Source of the DNA: Mycolicibacterium goodii
GTDB lineage: Bacteria > Actinomycetota > Actinomycetes > Mycobacteriales > Mycobacteriaceae
Assembly (NCBI RefSeq): GCF_022370755.2
Contig: NZ_CP092364.2
Coordinates: 4,588,001 to 4,652,000 of the forward strand
Direction of reading: 5' to 3'
Length of the DNA stretch: 64,000 bases
How positions within the stretch are numbered: the stretch's first letter is position 1; every line of letters starts with the position of its first letter. The position numbers were made by a program, and so were the translations under genes. The notes under the pieces were generated by a model, which did not search any database, was not told the origin of the DNA, and saw only the letters and a program-made list of their open reading frames with translations. This document shows positions 9,210 through 19,052 of the stretch, piece after piece.

Positions 9210-9647
9210 GTGGCAACCGCGAGCCGCAGCCGGGTGATATCCGCTCCGCAGCAGGCAATCTGGGACGTCCTGGCCGACTTCGGCGCACTCAGCTCCTGGG
9301 TGGACAGCGTCGATCACTCCAGCGTGCTCAACGCCCACCGGGAGGTGCTCGGCACCACGCGCCGCGTGCAGCTCGGCCGCATGGTGCTGGTCGAACGCAT
9401 CACCGAGTTCGAGGAGCCATCGGTTCTGGCCTACGCGATCGAGGGCCTGCCACGGCAGATGGGCCGGGCGACCAATCGGTGGACGCTGCGACCCGTCGAC
9501 GGGGGCACCGAGGTGACGATCACCAGCATCGTCGACGGCACCGGTCCGCTATCCACCATCCTCTCGCCCGTCAGTGTCCGGGTGGTGGCCCGACAATCCG
9601 ACGGCATGCTCACCGGACTGGCGCGCGAGATGGGAGCCGCGACGTGA
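9210..9647 (+). CDS. SRPBCC-superfamily protein
   Basis: About 145 aa from GTG 9210 (MATASRSRVISAP); in-frame alternatives are GTG 9195 and ATG 9144. It shows the START-like polyketide cyclase pattern: an initial strand with APQQAIWDVLADFGALSSW, then long beta-strand/turn alternation and a C-terminal amphipathic helix. Such proteins bind hydrophobic ligands. The stop overlaps the GTG of the sulfatase gene by 4 nt, so the two are co-translated. Specific ligand unknown. Confidence 0.78.
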   Translation: MATASRSRVISAPQQAIWDVLADFGALSSWVDSVDHSSVLNAHREVLGTTRRVQLGRMVLVERITEFEEPSVLAYAIEGLPRQMGRATNRWTLRPVDGGTEVTITSIVDGTGPLSTILSPVSVRVVARQSDGMLTGLAREMGAAT

Positions 9648-11449
9648 CCGACCGGCCCGACATCGTCATCCTGATGACCGACGAGGAACGCGCGGTCCCG
9701 CCGTACGAGTCGTCTTCGGTGCTCGCCTGGCGTGAGCGCGTTCTCACCGGGCGACGCTGGTTCGACGAGCACGGCGTGAACTTCACCCGTCACTACACCG
9801 GGTCGCTGGCGTGTGTGCCGAGCCGGCCGACCATGTTCACCGGCCAGTACCCCGATCTGCACGGTGTCACCCAGACCGACGGGCTGGGCAAGCGCTACGA
9901 CGATTCCCGGCTGCGCTGGCTGCGCCGCGGCGAGGTCCCGACGCTGGGCAATTGGTTCCGCGCCGCCGGCTACGACACGCACTACGACGGCAAATGGCAC
10001 ATCTCGCACGCCGACCTCGAGGATCCCGCCACCGGGGAGCCGCTGGCCACCAATGACGATGACGGCGTGATCGATCAGGCCGCCGTGCAGGCCTATCTGG
10101 AGGCCGACCCGCTGGCGCCGTTCGGGTTCTCCGGTTGGGTCGGGCCCGAGCCGCACGGAGCCGCCATGTCCAACAGCGGTTTTCGACGCGACCCGATCGT
10201 TACCGACCGCGTCGTCGCATGGTTGGAGGACCGGTACGCGCGTCGCCGCGCCGGCGATGCCGACGCGCTGCGGCCGTTCCTGTTGGTGGCGAGCTTCGTC
10301 AACCCGCACGACATCGTGCTGTTTCCGGCGTGGGCGCGACGCATGCCGTTCGGTCCCTCGGAGCTCGATCCGCCGCACATTCCCGCGCCGCCGACGGCCG
10401 AGGAGGATCTGCGCGACAAACCGGCCGCGCAGATCGCGTTCCGCGAGGCGTACTACACCGGGTACGGCCCGGCGATGGCCGTCGCACGCACCTACCGCCG
10501 CAAGGCGCAGCAGTACCGCGACCTGTACTACCGGTTGCACGCCGAGGTCGACGGCCCGATCGACCGGGTGCGCCGCGCCGTCACCGAGGGCGGGTCCCAA
10601 AACGCCGTGCTGGTGCGGACTTCCGACCACGGCGAGCTACTCGGCGCGCACGGCGGGTTACACCAGAAGTGGTTCAACCTGTACGACGAGGCCACCCGCG
10701 TGCCGTTCGTGATCGCCCGCATCGGATCTGAGCCGACTACCGCGCGGATCGTCGACGCGCCGACGTCGCATGTCGATCTGGTGCCGACACTACTCGGCGC
10801 GGCCGGTGTCGATGTCGGCGCGGCCGTTTCGGCGTTACGCGAGTCGTTCAGTGAAGTGCATCCGCTGCCGGGCCGCGACCTGATGCCCGTGGTCTCCGGT
10901 GCGCCCGCCGACGAGCACCGACCGATCTACCTGATGACACGCGACAACGTGCTCGAAGGCGACACTGGCGCGTCCGGGGCCGCCCGCCAGCTCGGCCGCG
11001 ACGTCAAACCCCCTGCGCCGCTGCGGATCAAGGTGCCCGCACATGTCGCCGCGAACTTCGAGGGGCTGGTGGTCCGTGTCGACGACGCCGACGCGCGAGG
11101 CGGGGCCGGGCATCTGTGGAAGCTGGTGCGCACCTTCGACGATCCGAGCACCTGGACCGAGCCCGGGGTGCGGCATCTCGCGGCCGACGGGTTCGGTGGC
11201 GACGTTTACCGCAGCGATCCGCTCGACGATCAGTGGGAGCTCTATGACCTGACCGCCGACACGGTCGAAGCGGTAAACCGTTGGGGCGATCCGGATCTGC
11301 ACGATCTGCGGCAGTTTTTGTGGGCACAGCTCAAGCAGGTCCGCGCGGCGTCGGTGCCGGAGCGGAATGTGCCGTGGCCGTATGCGGAGCGGCAGCCGCC
11401 AACTGCCAAGGGTGAGGGACTGCTGCGGCGGGTGATCAAGCGGGCGTAG
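9644..11449 (+). CDS. Sulfatase family protein (alkaline phosphatase superfamily)
   Basis: 601 aa from GTG 9644, overlapping the upstream SRPBCC gene. The sulfatase signature CVPSRPTMFTG lies at residues 57-67; Cys57 is the residue expected to be oxidised to formylglycine. Metal-ligand regions are visible near the N-terminus (LMTDEE) and in the HKxx/DHGELLGAHGG segment around residue 325. No signal peptide, so probably cytoplasmic. Substrate cannot be predicted; the gene is far from the sulfur cluster at 39-50 kb, but the formylglycine-generating enzyme there could mature it. Confidence 0.85.
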   Translation: MTDRPDIVILMTDEERAVPPYESSSVLAWRERVLTGRRWFDEHGVNFTRHYTGSLACVPSRPTMFTGQYPDLHGVTQTDGLGKRYDDSRLRWLRRGEVPTLGNWFRAAGYDTHYDGKWHISHADLEDPATGEPLATNDDDGVIDQAAVQAYLEADPLAPFGFSGWVGPEPHGAAMSNSGFRRDPIVTDRVVAWLEDRYARRRAGDADALRPFLLVASFVNPHDIVLFPAWARRMPFGPSELDPPHIPAPPTAEEDLRDKPAAQIAFREAYYTGYGPAMAVARTYRRKAQQYRDLYYRLHAEVDGPIDRVRRAVTEGGSQNAVLVRTSDHGELLGAHGGLHQKWFNLYDEATRVPFVIARIGSEPTTARIVDAPTSHVDLVPTLLGAAGVDVGAAVSALRESFSEVHPLPGRDLMPVVSGAPADEHRPIYLMTRDNVLEGDTGASGAARQLGRDVKPPAPLRIKVPAHVAANFEGLVVRVDDADARGGAGHLWKLVRTFDDPSTWTEPGVRHLAADGFGGDVYRSDPLDDQWELYDLTADTVEAVNRWGDPDLHDLRQFLWAQLKQVRAASVPERNVPWPYAERQPPTAKGEGLLRRVIKRA

Positions 11450-11618
11450 TCGCCGTCGCGTCGTCTCAAATCCGCACTGTCACTGCCGGTTCGAGTCTCG
11501 GGCGATCAATGCCGCCGCGGTATCGATCCATGTCGGAATGGGATTAGACCCACCTCGGTATCGCGCGTAATTTCACGCTCAGCACCAGAGCCGGTGCCAG
11601 GGGCTGAAAAGAGAGTCG

Positions 11619-12747
11619 ATGTACACGACCCGGCGCAATTTGCTTTTCGGGACGGCGGCCACCATTGCGGCCATGGCCACGGGCGCATGCTCGTCGTCTT
11701 CGGCCCAGCAACCGCAGGCGCATCCCACGTCGCCGCCGACGCCGTCGTTCCAGCCGAACCAGCGGTACCCCGATCCGGCGATCGAGATCCTCGATCCGAG
11801 CTTCACCAAGTATCGGCTGTTCTCCAGCTCGCTCGAGCAGGTCGCCACCGGGATGCGCGGGGCAGAGGGCCCGGTGTATTTCCCTGACGGCGGCTACCTG
11901 TTGTGCAGCGACACTCCGAACAACCGGCTCATGAAGTTCGACGAAAACGACGGCAGCTTCACGGTGTTCCGTCATCCGTCGAACTACTCGAACGGCAATG
12001 CGCGGGACCGCCAGGGCCGGCTGGTCACGTGTGAGCACTCCGAGACGCGGCGCATCACCCGCACGGAGGAGAACGGCGACATCACCGTGTTGGCCGACAG
12101 TTTCGAGGGCAAGCGGCTCAACGCACCCAATGACATCGTGGTGAAGTCTGACGACACCATCTGGTTCACCGACCCGTTGTTCGGCATCAACGGCGAGTGG
12201 GAGGGCAGCCGCGCAGAGCCCGAGCAGCCCACCACCAACGTCTACCGGCTCACCCCTGACGGTGAGTTGACTGCGGTGATCACCGACCTGGTGAATCCGA
12301 ACGGGCTGGCATTCTCCCCCGACGAGAAGAAGCTCTACGTCATCGAGTGGCGCGGCACGCCTAACCGCAGCCTATGGAGCTACGACGTCGCCGACAACGG
12401 CACCGTCGCCAACGAGACCAAGCTGATCGACGCCGCCGACCAGGGGCGCGCTCGACGGGTTCACGGTCGACCGTGACGGCAACCTGTGGTGCGGCTGGGG
12501 CAGCAACGGCCTGGTCGCCGACCAGCCAACCGACGTCGGCGGCCGCAAGGTGTACGAACTCCGCGGCAAGCCCGAAGATCTCGACGGCGTCATGGTTTTC
12601 AACCCACAAGGCAAGCCGATCGGCTTCATCCGTCTCCCCGAGCGCTGCGCCAACCTGACCTTCGGCGGGCCGGAGAACAACCGCCTCTACATGGCGGCTT
12701 CGCACTCCCTGTATGCGTTGTATGTGGAGGCGTTCGGGGCGACGTGA
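11619..12747 (+). pseudogene. SMP-30/gluconolactonase-like TAT lipoprotein, frameshifted
   Basis: The N-terminal frame has a twin-arginine signal (MYTTRRNLLFG) ending in a lipobox with Cys24, then a six-bladed beta-propeller of the SMP-30/gluconolactonase/LRE family (NDIVVKSDDTIWFTDP, NGLAFSPDEK). The frame breaks at ~12446 and resumes as ALDGFTVDRDGNLW to the stop at 12747. Reading CAGGGCGC instead of the given CAGGGGCGC would fuse both parts into one ~375-aa protein. A single extra G in a G-run is therefore the whole lesion, which may be a real mutation or a sequencing error. Probably secreted lactonase or dehydrogenase-like function. Confidence 0.82.
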
Positions 12748-12856
12748 TCGGTGTGCGAGTCTGGCGCCGAACCAGCCAACTTCGGGTCACGCTGTCCGTT
12801 CTTCCCGCGATAATGCTCTCGTACGGTTCGACGAGACAGCGTCGTGAGGAGATGGC

Positions 12857-13936
12857 GTGACCGAGGCATCCGACCCTCTGTTGCTCGGGCAGCGCGTGGT
12901 CGCCATCCTCGAGACCGGCCTGCGCACCGCCACCTACAAGCTCGCGACGTTGATGGCGTTGATCGAGCACTGTGTCGAAAACCTGCCCGCCGACCCCGCG
13001 GACACGCTCGCCGTGCCGATTCCCGCGCTGGCACATCGTGTGCTGGAGCTTTACTGGCAGCAGGTTCGGCCCTTCGATGGGCATGAGTTGCGTCAGTCCA
13101 CCCAGCCGAAGGCGCGGATCCTCGCTGCCACGAAGGCCCTACGTGATGCTGCGGCGACGCGGCGTGGCGGGCTGTCCGTCGACATCGCACGGCTACGTGC
13201 TCCTGACGCCTATGACCGCGCGATCGACGACATCACGCTGTGTCTGGCGCAGCAGCCCCTGCACCGGATGCAAAAGCTGCCGGGTGCAGCGAGCAGCGAC
13301 GCGTTCCTCTACGACGACTCGTTTCTGCATGACCAGGTCAGTCGCAAAACGTTGCGGGAGCACGGGGATGCGATCGTTCTCAAACCTGGCGTCGCGCATG
13401 GTCTGGCACGGTTAGCGGGACTGCTGAAGCCGGCGTTAGAGATCATGTGGGTCGAGGACGTGCGGCGGATGAACCGATTCCTCGACGCCGACGTGCCCGA
13501 TGTCGCCGGCCACCTGTTCGGCCGTGAACGCACCGCACTCGCCGCGGTGCGCGAGCCGTTCAAGGAAGCCTTTGGCCCACACTGCTTTTACTGCGGGACT
13601 CATCTACCCGCAGACAACCCGATCGACCACGCGCTGCCCTGGTCTTTGGTCGGGATCGACGGTCTGGCCAACCTGGTCCTGGCATGTGCGCGCTGCAACA
13701 GCGACAAGGGTGGCGCGTTGCCCGCGGTGGCGATCGTTGATCGTGTACTGGGGCGGGATGTAGCAGTGCTCGAGGAGATTGCATCAACCCTGCAATGGCC
13801 GACCCAGCATCCACGGGTCGTCGCCGCGGCTCGCGGAATCTACCGCGGACAGCCAGTTGGGGTGCCCACCTGGGCGGGCTACCGCCGCAGCGAGCGGCTT
13901 GATATCAGCTTCCCGCCCTGGTGGGCTGACCGGTAA
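12857..13936 (+). CDS. HNH endonuclease domain protein
   Basis: 359 aa. A ~235-aa unrecognised N-terminal region is followed by a C-terminal HNH nuclease: CFYCGTHLP, then DHALPWS, then LVLACARCNSDKGG, i.e. two CxxC zinc pairs around the His/Asn core at residues ~240-295. Start ATG... is GTG 12857 preceded by GAGGAGATGGC. It stands alone, convergent with the Rad50-type cassette 20 bp downstream, at the left edge of the accessory region. Stand-alone HNH proteins of this shape are common in phage-defence islands; the role here is inferred from position only. Confidence 0.8.
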   Translation: MTEASDPLLLGQRVVAILETGLRTATYKLATLMALIEHCVENLPADPADTLAVPIPALAHRVLELYWQQVRPFDGHELRQSTQPKARILAATKALRDAAATRRGGLSVDIARLRAPDAYDRAIDDITLCLAQQPLHRMQKLPGAASSDAFLYDDSFLHDQVSRKTLREHGDAIVLKPGVAHGLARLAGLLKPALEIMWVEDVRRMNRFLDADVPDVAGHLFGRERTALAAVREPFKEAFGPHCFYCGTHLPADNPIDHALPWSLVGIDGLANLVLACARCNSDKGGALPAVAIVDRVLGRDVAVLEEIASTLQWPTQHPRVVAAARGIYRGQPVGVPTWAGYRRSERLDISFPPWWADR

Positions 13937-13956
13937 GACGTTCGCTTGTCGAAACG

Positions 13957-15164
13957 TCAAACCAAAGTGAGGCGCTTGGCTTCCACCTCAATTTCGAGAG
14001 CAGCGTCGAGCTGCCACGGCCTCGCCCATTCGAGGAGAAGATCGTCCCAGGATGGCGCCGCGGCCGTCGCGCGTCGACGCTGGTCCTGGAGCGCACTCCA
14101 GCCCAAAGTGGCGATTCGCATCAGAACGGGGACATTGATGTGTCGCACCGCGAAGGCCGGATTCTCGGTCAGAAGGAGGACCGCGGTCGACTTGCCAAGG
14201 GCCACGGCGCCGACGAGCCCATGTCCGGCGAGGAGCATCTCGGTCTGCAATGTACGCTCGGCTGCAGTCAGTTGTAGAGTGCCGCGGGTCTGGTACGCAC
14301 GCGCCAATATGTGGGTGCGGATGATCGCCTCAGTGCTGAGCACCGACAGTGTCGGTGTCAGCATCCCCGACCGAACATTGAGCCCCTGACCGAGTGGTCG
14401 CGGTCCTTCGTAGGCTGCGTAGGCGAACTCGCGTACCCATTGGTTGTCCAACTCGTTCAGCTTGCTGAACCCCGGTATCGGCAGGCTCATCGGGGTAACG
14501 ATGTCGGCAGCCAGATGCTTCGCCCACAGGATCATGGCTTCCGGCCAGCTGTCCACCGTGCGCGCCAGGTGGATAACGACACCTCGACGGACATCTCGTT
14601 CCCGTGCGGCCATGCCGTTGCACGAAAGACTCCTTCGCGGATCTGACGGAGCGCTTCGAGGGGCCGAGCTAGATCATGCCCGGCAGACTTCACCCGATGC
14701 CCGGGGCCACCCACGCCGATTCCGGTGTAATCGATCGGCAGGCGCCGGCCGTCAGCTTCCCATCCCTTGATCAAGTTCGATTGTTTCAACTTACCGAGGC
14801 TGTCGGACACGAGACCGTCGAGTTGTGTGTCGAAAAGGGTTGCTGCGGCGCCGACCACGCCGGCCAGGCCGAGCACCATGAAGTCGTCACGTGCCCACGG
14901 CAGCCGCTGCGAATCAAGCCAGCTTTCGTAGCGCTCCTGTTGTGCTGGCGTCAGGGCGGAGTACAGATCGACGTCCTCCCACCCGTGCTGGAGACGGAGG
15001 GCGTCGTTGGCATCGGTGAGCTCGCTGTACGTCATTGCCGGATCGAACGTCACCGCCGGCAGTGCAGGGCTTTCATCGTCGGCAAGTGCCGCGTCAAGGC
15101 TGCGTTCAATCTCGTCCAGGATCCGATGTTGGGAATCAAGATTGCGGTAGATCGACTCATCCAT
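13957..15164 (-). pseudogene. Unrecognised ~400-aa protein, frameshifted; last gene of the Rad50-type cassette
   Basis: Two overlapping frames (15164 to 14532 and 14613 to 13957) read as one protein: MDESIYRNLDSQ... to ATAWPHGNEMSVEV, then VIHLARTVDSWPEAM... to the end. The switch must lie within about 14555-14585. A glycine-rich block GIGVGGPGHR with SAGHDLARPLEALRQI follows, and there are two hydrophobic stretches (FMVLGLAGVVGAAATLF and LLAGHGLVGAVAL). The second half repeats helical segments such as HLAADIVTPMSLPIPGF. ATG 15164 overlaps the stop of the coiled-coil gene (TGATG). I do not recognise the family. The gene may be membrane-associated and function with the ATPase upstream. Confidence 0.65.
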
Positions 15165-16108
15165 CAGCGGGCTCTTTCGCGTGGCGCGGTTGGCAGCGCC
15201 TTCTGTTCGGCAATGTGGTCCAGAGCGGCCTGTAGGGCGATCTCGGCCAGCTGCGTTCGTTCACGTTCTTCGATCAATTGTCGCCGGAGCTCTCGGTTTT
15301 CGTTGCTCAGCAGGGCGTTCAGTCGACGCATCTCCTGCAGTTTGTTGACCAGTTCCTGTTGCTTCTCGGCGACAACTGCCAACCGTTCTTGCAGGCTCTG
15401 CACAACGCGTTTGGCCTTTTCTTCGTCGTGTTCTGCCTCGATGACGACGAGCCGAGTCATGAGCTCGGCTCGGACGGCACTCCGGACAACGTCCGCGTTG
15501 TACGACTTCAACCACACGACCGCCGAAGTCAAAGTGTCGCCCAACCCTCCAGGCAGCCTTCCAAGCGCAGATGCCGTCGTCTCTCCGACGTTGGTGGAGC
15601 GGCGGCGGACTTCGCGTAGCGCAGTACCGCACTCGCGTTCGATGGCTTGGACGTCACGACTCTGGAGGCCCGTCATGGTCTCCGCGAATGTGCTCAACTG
15701 TTCCTCGCGCTGCCGCGTGTTCCACGCACCCTTGCCGGACCACGGGTCGAACAGGGTCGTGTCGATCAGAACCATGAGTGACCGCGGTCGCGATGCGATA
15801 TGCGCACCGAGTCCGCCGGCCTCCGCCACCAACGCGGCGTGTACGTCGTGGCGACTGGCCAGGTCCACTCGACTCCGGAAGTCGTTCACCCATGCCGGCA
15901 CAGCAGACGGCAGATTACGCAACTGATGTATTGCCCCGAGGACTTCGGCATCTCTGTCTCGACACTTGGCCTCGATCTTGGAGGCCGAAGACTCCGCGGC
16001 GATGTCGGCGTCCATCATCGCCAGACGAAAAGCCGTAAGTACCAGCGCTTCATCCGGAGCGAGCTCGAGCGCCTCGGAAAGCGCCGACTCCTGCCTGTCA
16101 TCGGCCAC
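15164..16108 (-). CDS. Coiled-coil protein of the Rad50-type cassette
   Basis: 314 aa from GTG 16108, chosen because it follows GGGGAGG by 8 nt; the open frame to 16252 has no such site. The N-terminal two-thirds are helical with an internal LMVLIDTTLFDPWSGKG segment; residues ~215-295 form a clear coiled coil rich in E, K, Q and L heptads (EKQQELVNKLQEMRRLNAL). No catalytic motif is visible. It is placed between the small HEPN-like gene and the unrecognised ~400-aa gene, with a 1-nt stop/start overlap to the latter. A structural or targeting role is plausible but unproven. Confidence 0.75.
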   Translation of the reverse strand: MADDRQESALSEALELAPDEALVLTAFRLAMMDADIAAESSASKIEAKCRDRDAEVLGAIHQLRNLPSAVPAWVNDFRSRVDLASRHDVHAALVAEAGGLGAHIASRPRSLMVLIDTTLFDPWSGKGAWNTRQREEQLSTFAETMTGLQSRDVQAIERECGTALREVRRRSTNVGETTASALGRLPGGLGDTLTSAVVWLKSYNADVVRSAVRAELMTRLVVIEAEHDEEKAKRVVQSLQERLAVVAEKQQELVNKLQEMRRLNALLSNENRELRRQLIEERERTQLAEIALQAALDHIAEQKALPTAPRERAR

Positions 16109-16212
16109 TGATGGCCTCCCCTTCTTGCGACCTCCAGCAGTGTATGGATGCCATCTCGCAGACAGGATCCGGCATTGGGTCGACAGCCGGTAAGGGCTCA
16201 CGCCTGAAACTG

Positions 16213-16575
16213 TCACACCTCCGCTCCCCCGCACACGTCCCGCACCTGGCAAACCAAACTCCGCACCTCGGCCACCGACGGCTGAAGCTCATACGCGTGG
16301 TGATGCACCGCCCTACTCAGTCCGTGCCATACCCGCTTGGCCTTCTCACCGAGCGGCTCCCCGCGGAGCGCTCCCAGCACCACTAACTTTGAACTGGTAG
16401 TAGGTGACCGATCGGTGTCGGCATGCACAGCCCAGGAACGGCTGATCTCGTCGAGCCAGTCTTCGAACGCGCGACGCGCCAACAGAGCCGCTGTACGAGG
16501 GCCACGCACGCCGAGGTTCACCGTGCCGTCAAGCACCTGATCGGCGAAATCCAACAACGCCGATCGGTCGGTCAT
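16213..16575 (-). CDS. Small helical, HEPN-like protein
   Basis: 120 aa, predicted all-helical. It carries LSRAVHHHAYEL (residues ~87-98), which contains an R-x4-H arrangement like the catalytic motif of HEPN ribonucleases. ATG 16575 overlaps the stop of the ATPase gene (ATGA), so it is translated with it. HEPN proteins often partner with or are fused to ATPases in abortive-infection systems, which would fit. The motif is short, so the HEPN label is a hypothesis; the gene itself is well supported by coupling and codon use. Confidence 0.7.
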   Translation of the reverse strand: MTDRSALLDFADQVLDGTVNLGVRGPRTAALLARRAFEDWLDEISRSWAVHADTDRSPTTSSKLVVLGALRGEPLGEKAKRVWHGLSRAVHHHAYELQPSVAEVRSLVCQVRDVCGGAEV

Positions 16576-19013
16576 GATGAGAGCTTCATCAGGTCACCAA
16601 CTGCAAGTCGAGTCGCCTGCACCGCGTCGCGGTAGTTCACAACACCGTTATGGGCACCCGATGCCGCCACTTTCAGCGCGTGCCGCCGCGCTGACCCGCC
16701 GAACAGCCATCTATCCAGAGCAGTCTCGTTATCTGGATCCACCGCTAGGCCAAGGCGCCGCTTGGTCAACCGCGCTGTCTCCCAACGCTGTTCAACGTCA
16801 GCATGTGAATGTCCCTGTCCCAGGAGGCGCGTGCTGAATACATCCCACGCTGTTGATTCCAATGCGTCACGGCAGAGCACTGGCACCGCGACTCGTTTGA
16901 TCGCGTCGGGGACTGCGTCGTCAGCGGCAATCGCGAACGCGTCGTCGAGCATTCTCATCGCCGGCCGGCTGGCTTCTGCCACGCTGACAACGGAGTTCAT
17001 GCCACGAACCACCTCGACCACACGCGCCGGCAGCCGCGACCGGCGGATGGCGGCGGGCAGTCGGTCGTCGTGGGTGAACACGACAACCTGGCGAGTTTCA
17101 GCAAGTTGCGTCAGCACCTGCAGCAGTCCGTCGATCTTCGACGGGTCCATCGCCTGAATGGGGTCGTCGAGCACCAGGAACCGGAAGGGGCTCGCCGGCG
17201 ATGTTGCCCTCGGAATGAAGATCGCCAGTGCCAATGCCTGTAGTTCGCCTTGGCTCATGACGCCAAACGCTTCGGTGTCGGATCCGTCGACTTCAGCTTT
17301 GAGTAGTACCCGACGGCTGGTCTTCTGGCCCACCAACTGGATCGCACCGAGTTCGACGTTGCTTTCCTGTCGCAGTGCCGCCCAAATCTGACGGGACTGT
17401 TCGGCCAGCGGCGCGATGCGCTGATTTCTCAGCTCGGCGGCGTTGTCCTGCAACCACTTCAGCGCCTCCGACGCCACGGTGAGTTGCGGCTCGACCTCGT
17501 CGGCCAGTTCCGCCTTCCGCACCCAGGCTGCCAGTTCAAGTGCCACCGGGCTCCACGCGTCTTGTCGCGCCTTGATGAGCTCAGCGGCCTCCTGTTGCAG
17601 GGCGGTGTAGGCATCACGTAGGACGGGCAGCTTGTGCTCGACGTGGTCGGCAAGTGCACGCTGTCCGTCAACTGGGACCACGGTGAACTGCTCGAAGGCT
17701 GCCTGCGCAGCCAACAGGGTGGTGAGCTCACCGTCCCCATCGGCAGGTGGCGCATCGACTGACTCCACAAGGCTCAAGACTCCGGCGCGCGCCTCGGCGG
17801 CAGCCTGCCGAGCCTCCGCCAGCGCCTTGACCACCCGTTGGTCTTGCTCCAACAGCTCGCGCGCTGCTGTTGCCCACTCCGCGGTGAGATACCCTTCCCC
17901 GCAGACCGGACACTTCTGATCCCCATGGGCCGCATGGAAATCCAGGCTCATCGACAACACCCGGCTCCGATCCGCGGCTAGAGCGTCAGCGCGTTCGGCC
18001 TCCTGCAGCTCCGCGCCGGCGGCCGCTCGAAGCACTTCGCACGCCAACGCCACCTCGTCGTCGGTCGGTGTCGATAATCCCTCCGCCTGTCGCCAAGCTG
18101 TCGGCACATCGGCCCCCGTTCCGCCGGTGACCAACGGCCGGAGCGCGTCGAGGTCGGGCCGGCGCTTCTTGACCTGGGTCAGCGCCTTCGCGGCACGTGG
18201 GTCCTCGTGCGACTCCAACTTGACCCGCAGCGCGGCACGCGCCTTCCGCCCTTCCTCCGACGGCTGCTTGAGCACCTTGACCTCGGCCTCCAGCCGCGTC
18301 ATGGCCTCGGTGAGCTGCTCCAGTCCGAGCAACTTGTGCAGCTGGTCGTAGAACTTGCTAGGTGCGCCTTCGAGGATGCCGCCCAGTTCGTCGTAGCTCA
18401 GCAGCGGCCGGTACATCTCCAGCGCGCCGGACCACCCCAGCACGCTGACGTCTTCCCGCTTGCGTTTGGGCCGCTGCACCCAGCACGAGCAATTATCGAC
18501 GTCGATGTCGTCACCGGCGGGCCAGTCCACTCCGATTGTGGTTGCGCCCGAGCCTTCTTCGGCCAGCACCACACGGAGCTGCGCCGGTTCTCCGGCGTGC
18601 AAGTTCCGCCAGCTTTGCGACCACACTCCGGGCTTGTCACCCCAGCGTGAGTTCTTGCCGGTGAGTGCGAGCTCGAGACCTTCCGCGAGTGTCGACTTGC
18701 CGCACCCGTTCCGTCCGGCGACGACGGTCAGCCCTGGCCCGGGTTGGAAGTTGAGCGTGACCTCGGGCCCGATTCCCCGGAATCCCTGCACGGTGATCGA
18801 GCGCAGATACGCCCCGACAGGTTCGGTTGTGTCCTCGTGGGTGGTGGTCAGCGATTCGATCAAATCGGGACGGGTCGCTGACTGGTCCAATACCTCCGTG
18901 AGGTCGTCGGCGCCTTCCAGCGCAGCGAGCACGACGAGCTTCGCTTCTTCGCTCAACGCGTCATCACGGTCAGCCAGGGACAACACGAAGTTCTTCAGAC
19001 GGTCATCTGACAT
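16572..19013 (-). CDS. Rad50/SMC-like ATPase with zinc hook
   Basis: 813 aa from ATG 19013 (MSDDRLKNF; GAGGG upstream), preferred over ATG 19028. Order of motifs: Walker A GRNGCGKST at residues 100-108, a first coiled-coil arm, a CPVC zinc-hook-type CxxC at ~368, a second arm, the ABC signature region MSQGELQALALA at ~575, Walker B FLVLDDPIQAMDP at ~610, and an H-loop FTHDD. The last ~150 aa form an extra helical domain (CRDALESTAWDVF... AASGAHNG). DNA-end sensing coupled to an effector is the usual role of such ATPases in defence systems. It lies downstream of the OGG-fold gene and overlaps the HEPN-like gene. No frameshift in this gene. Confidence 0.88.
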   Translation of the reverse strand: MSDDRLKNFVLSLADRDDALSEEAKLVVLAALEGADDLTEVLDQSATRPDLIESLTTTHEDTTEPVGAYLRSITVQGFRGIGPEVTLNFQPGPGLTVVAGRNGCGKSTLAEGLELALTGKNSRWGDKPGVWSQSWRNLHAGEPAQLRVVLAEEGSGATTIGVDWPAGDDIDVDNCSCWVQRPKRKREDVSVLGWSGALEMYRPLLSYDELGGILEGAPSKFYDQLHKLLGLEQLTEAMTRLEAEVKVLKQPSEEGRKARAALRVKLESHEDPRAAKALTQVKKRRPDLDALRPLVTGGTGADVPTAWRQAEGLSTPTDDEVALACEVLRAAAGAELQEAERADALAADRSRVLSMSLDFHAAHGDQKCPVCGEGYLTAEWATAARELLEQDQRVVKALAEARQAAAEARAGVLSLVESVDAPPADGDGELTTLLAAQAAFEQFTVVPVDGQRALADHVEHKLPVLRDAYTALQQEAAELIKARQDAWSPVALELAAWVRKAELADEVEPQLTVASEALKWLQDNAAELRNQRIAPLAEQSRQIWAALRQESNVELGAIQLVGQKTSRRVLLKAEVDGSDTEAFGVMSQGELQALALAIFIPRATSPASPFRFLVLDDPIQAMDPSKIDGLLQVLTQLAETRQVVVFTHDDRLPAAIRRSRLPARVVEVVRGMNSVVSVAEASRPAMRMLDDAFAIAADDAVPDAIKRVAVPVLCRDALESTAWDVFSTRLLGQGHSHADVEQRWETARLTKRRLGLAVDPDNETALDRWLFGGSARRHALKVAASGAHNGVVNYRDAVQATRLAVGDLMKLSS

Positions 19014-19052
19014 CGCACCCTCGATCATCTGAGCCGCAATACATTCGGCGAA

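Noticed and set aside
13937..13956. Terminator hairpin between the HNH gene and the convergent cassette
   Set aside because: GACGTT/AACGTC arms are only 6 bp around a 10-nt loop with no U-tract; too weak to annotate.
16572..19013. Reading the Rad50-like ATPase cassette as Wadjet, Lamassu or Zorya
   Set aside because: No JetD-type toprim, no LmuA nuclease, and no MotAB-like channel; the partner genes differ.
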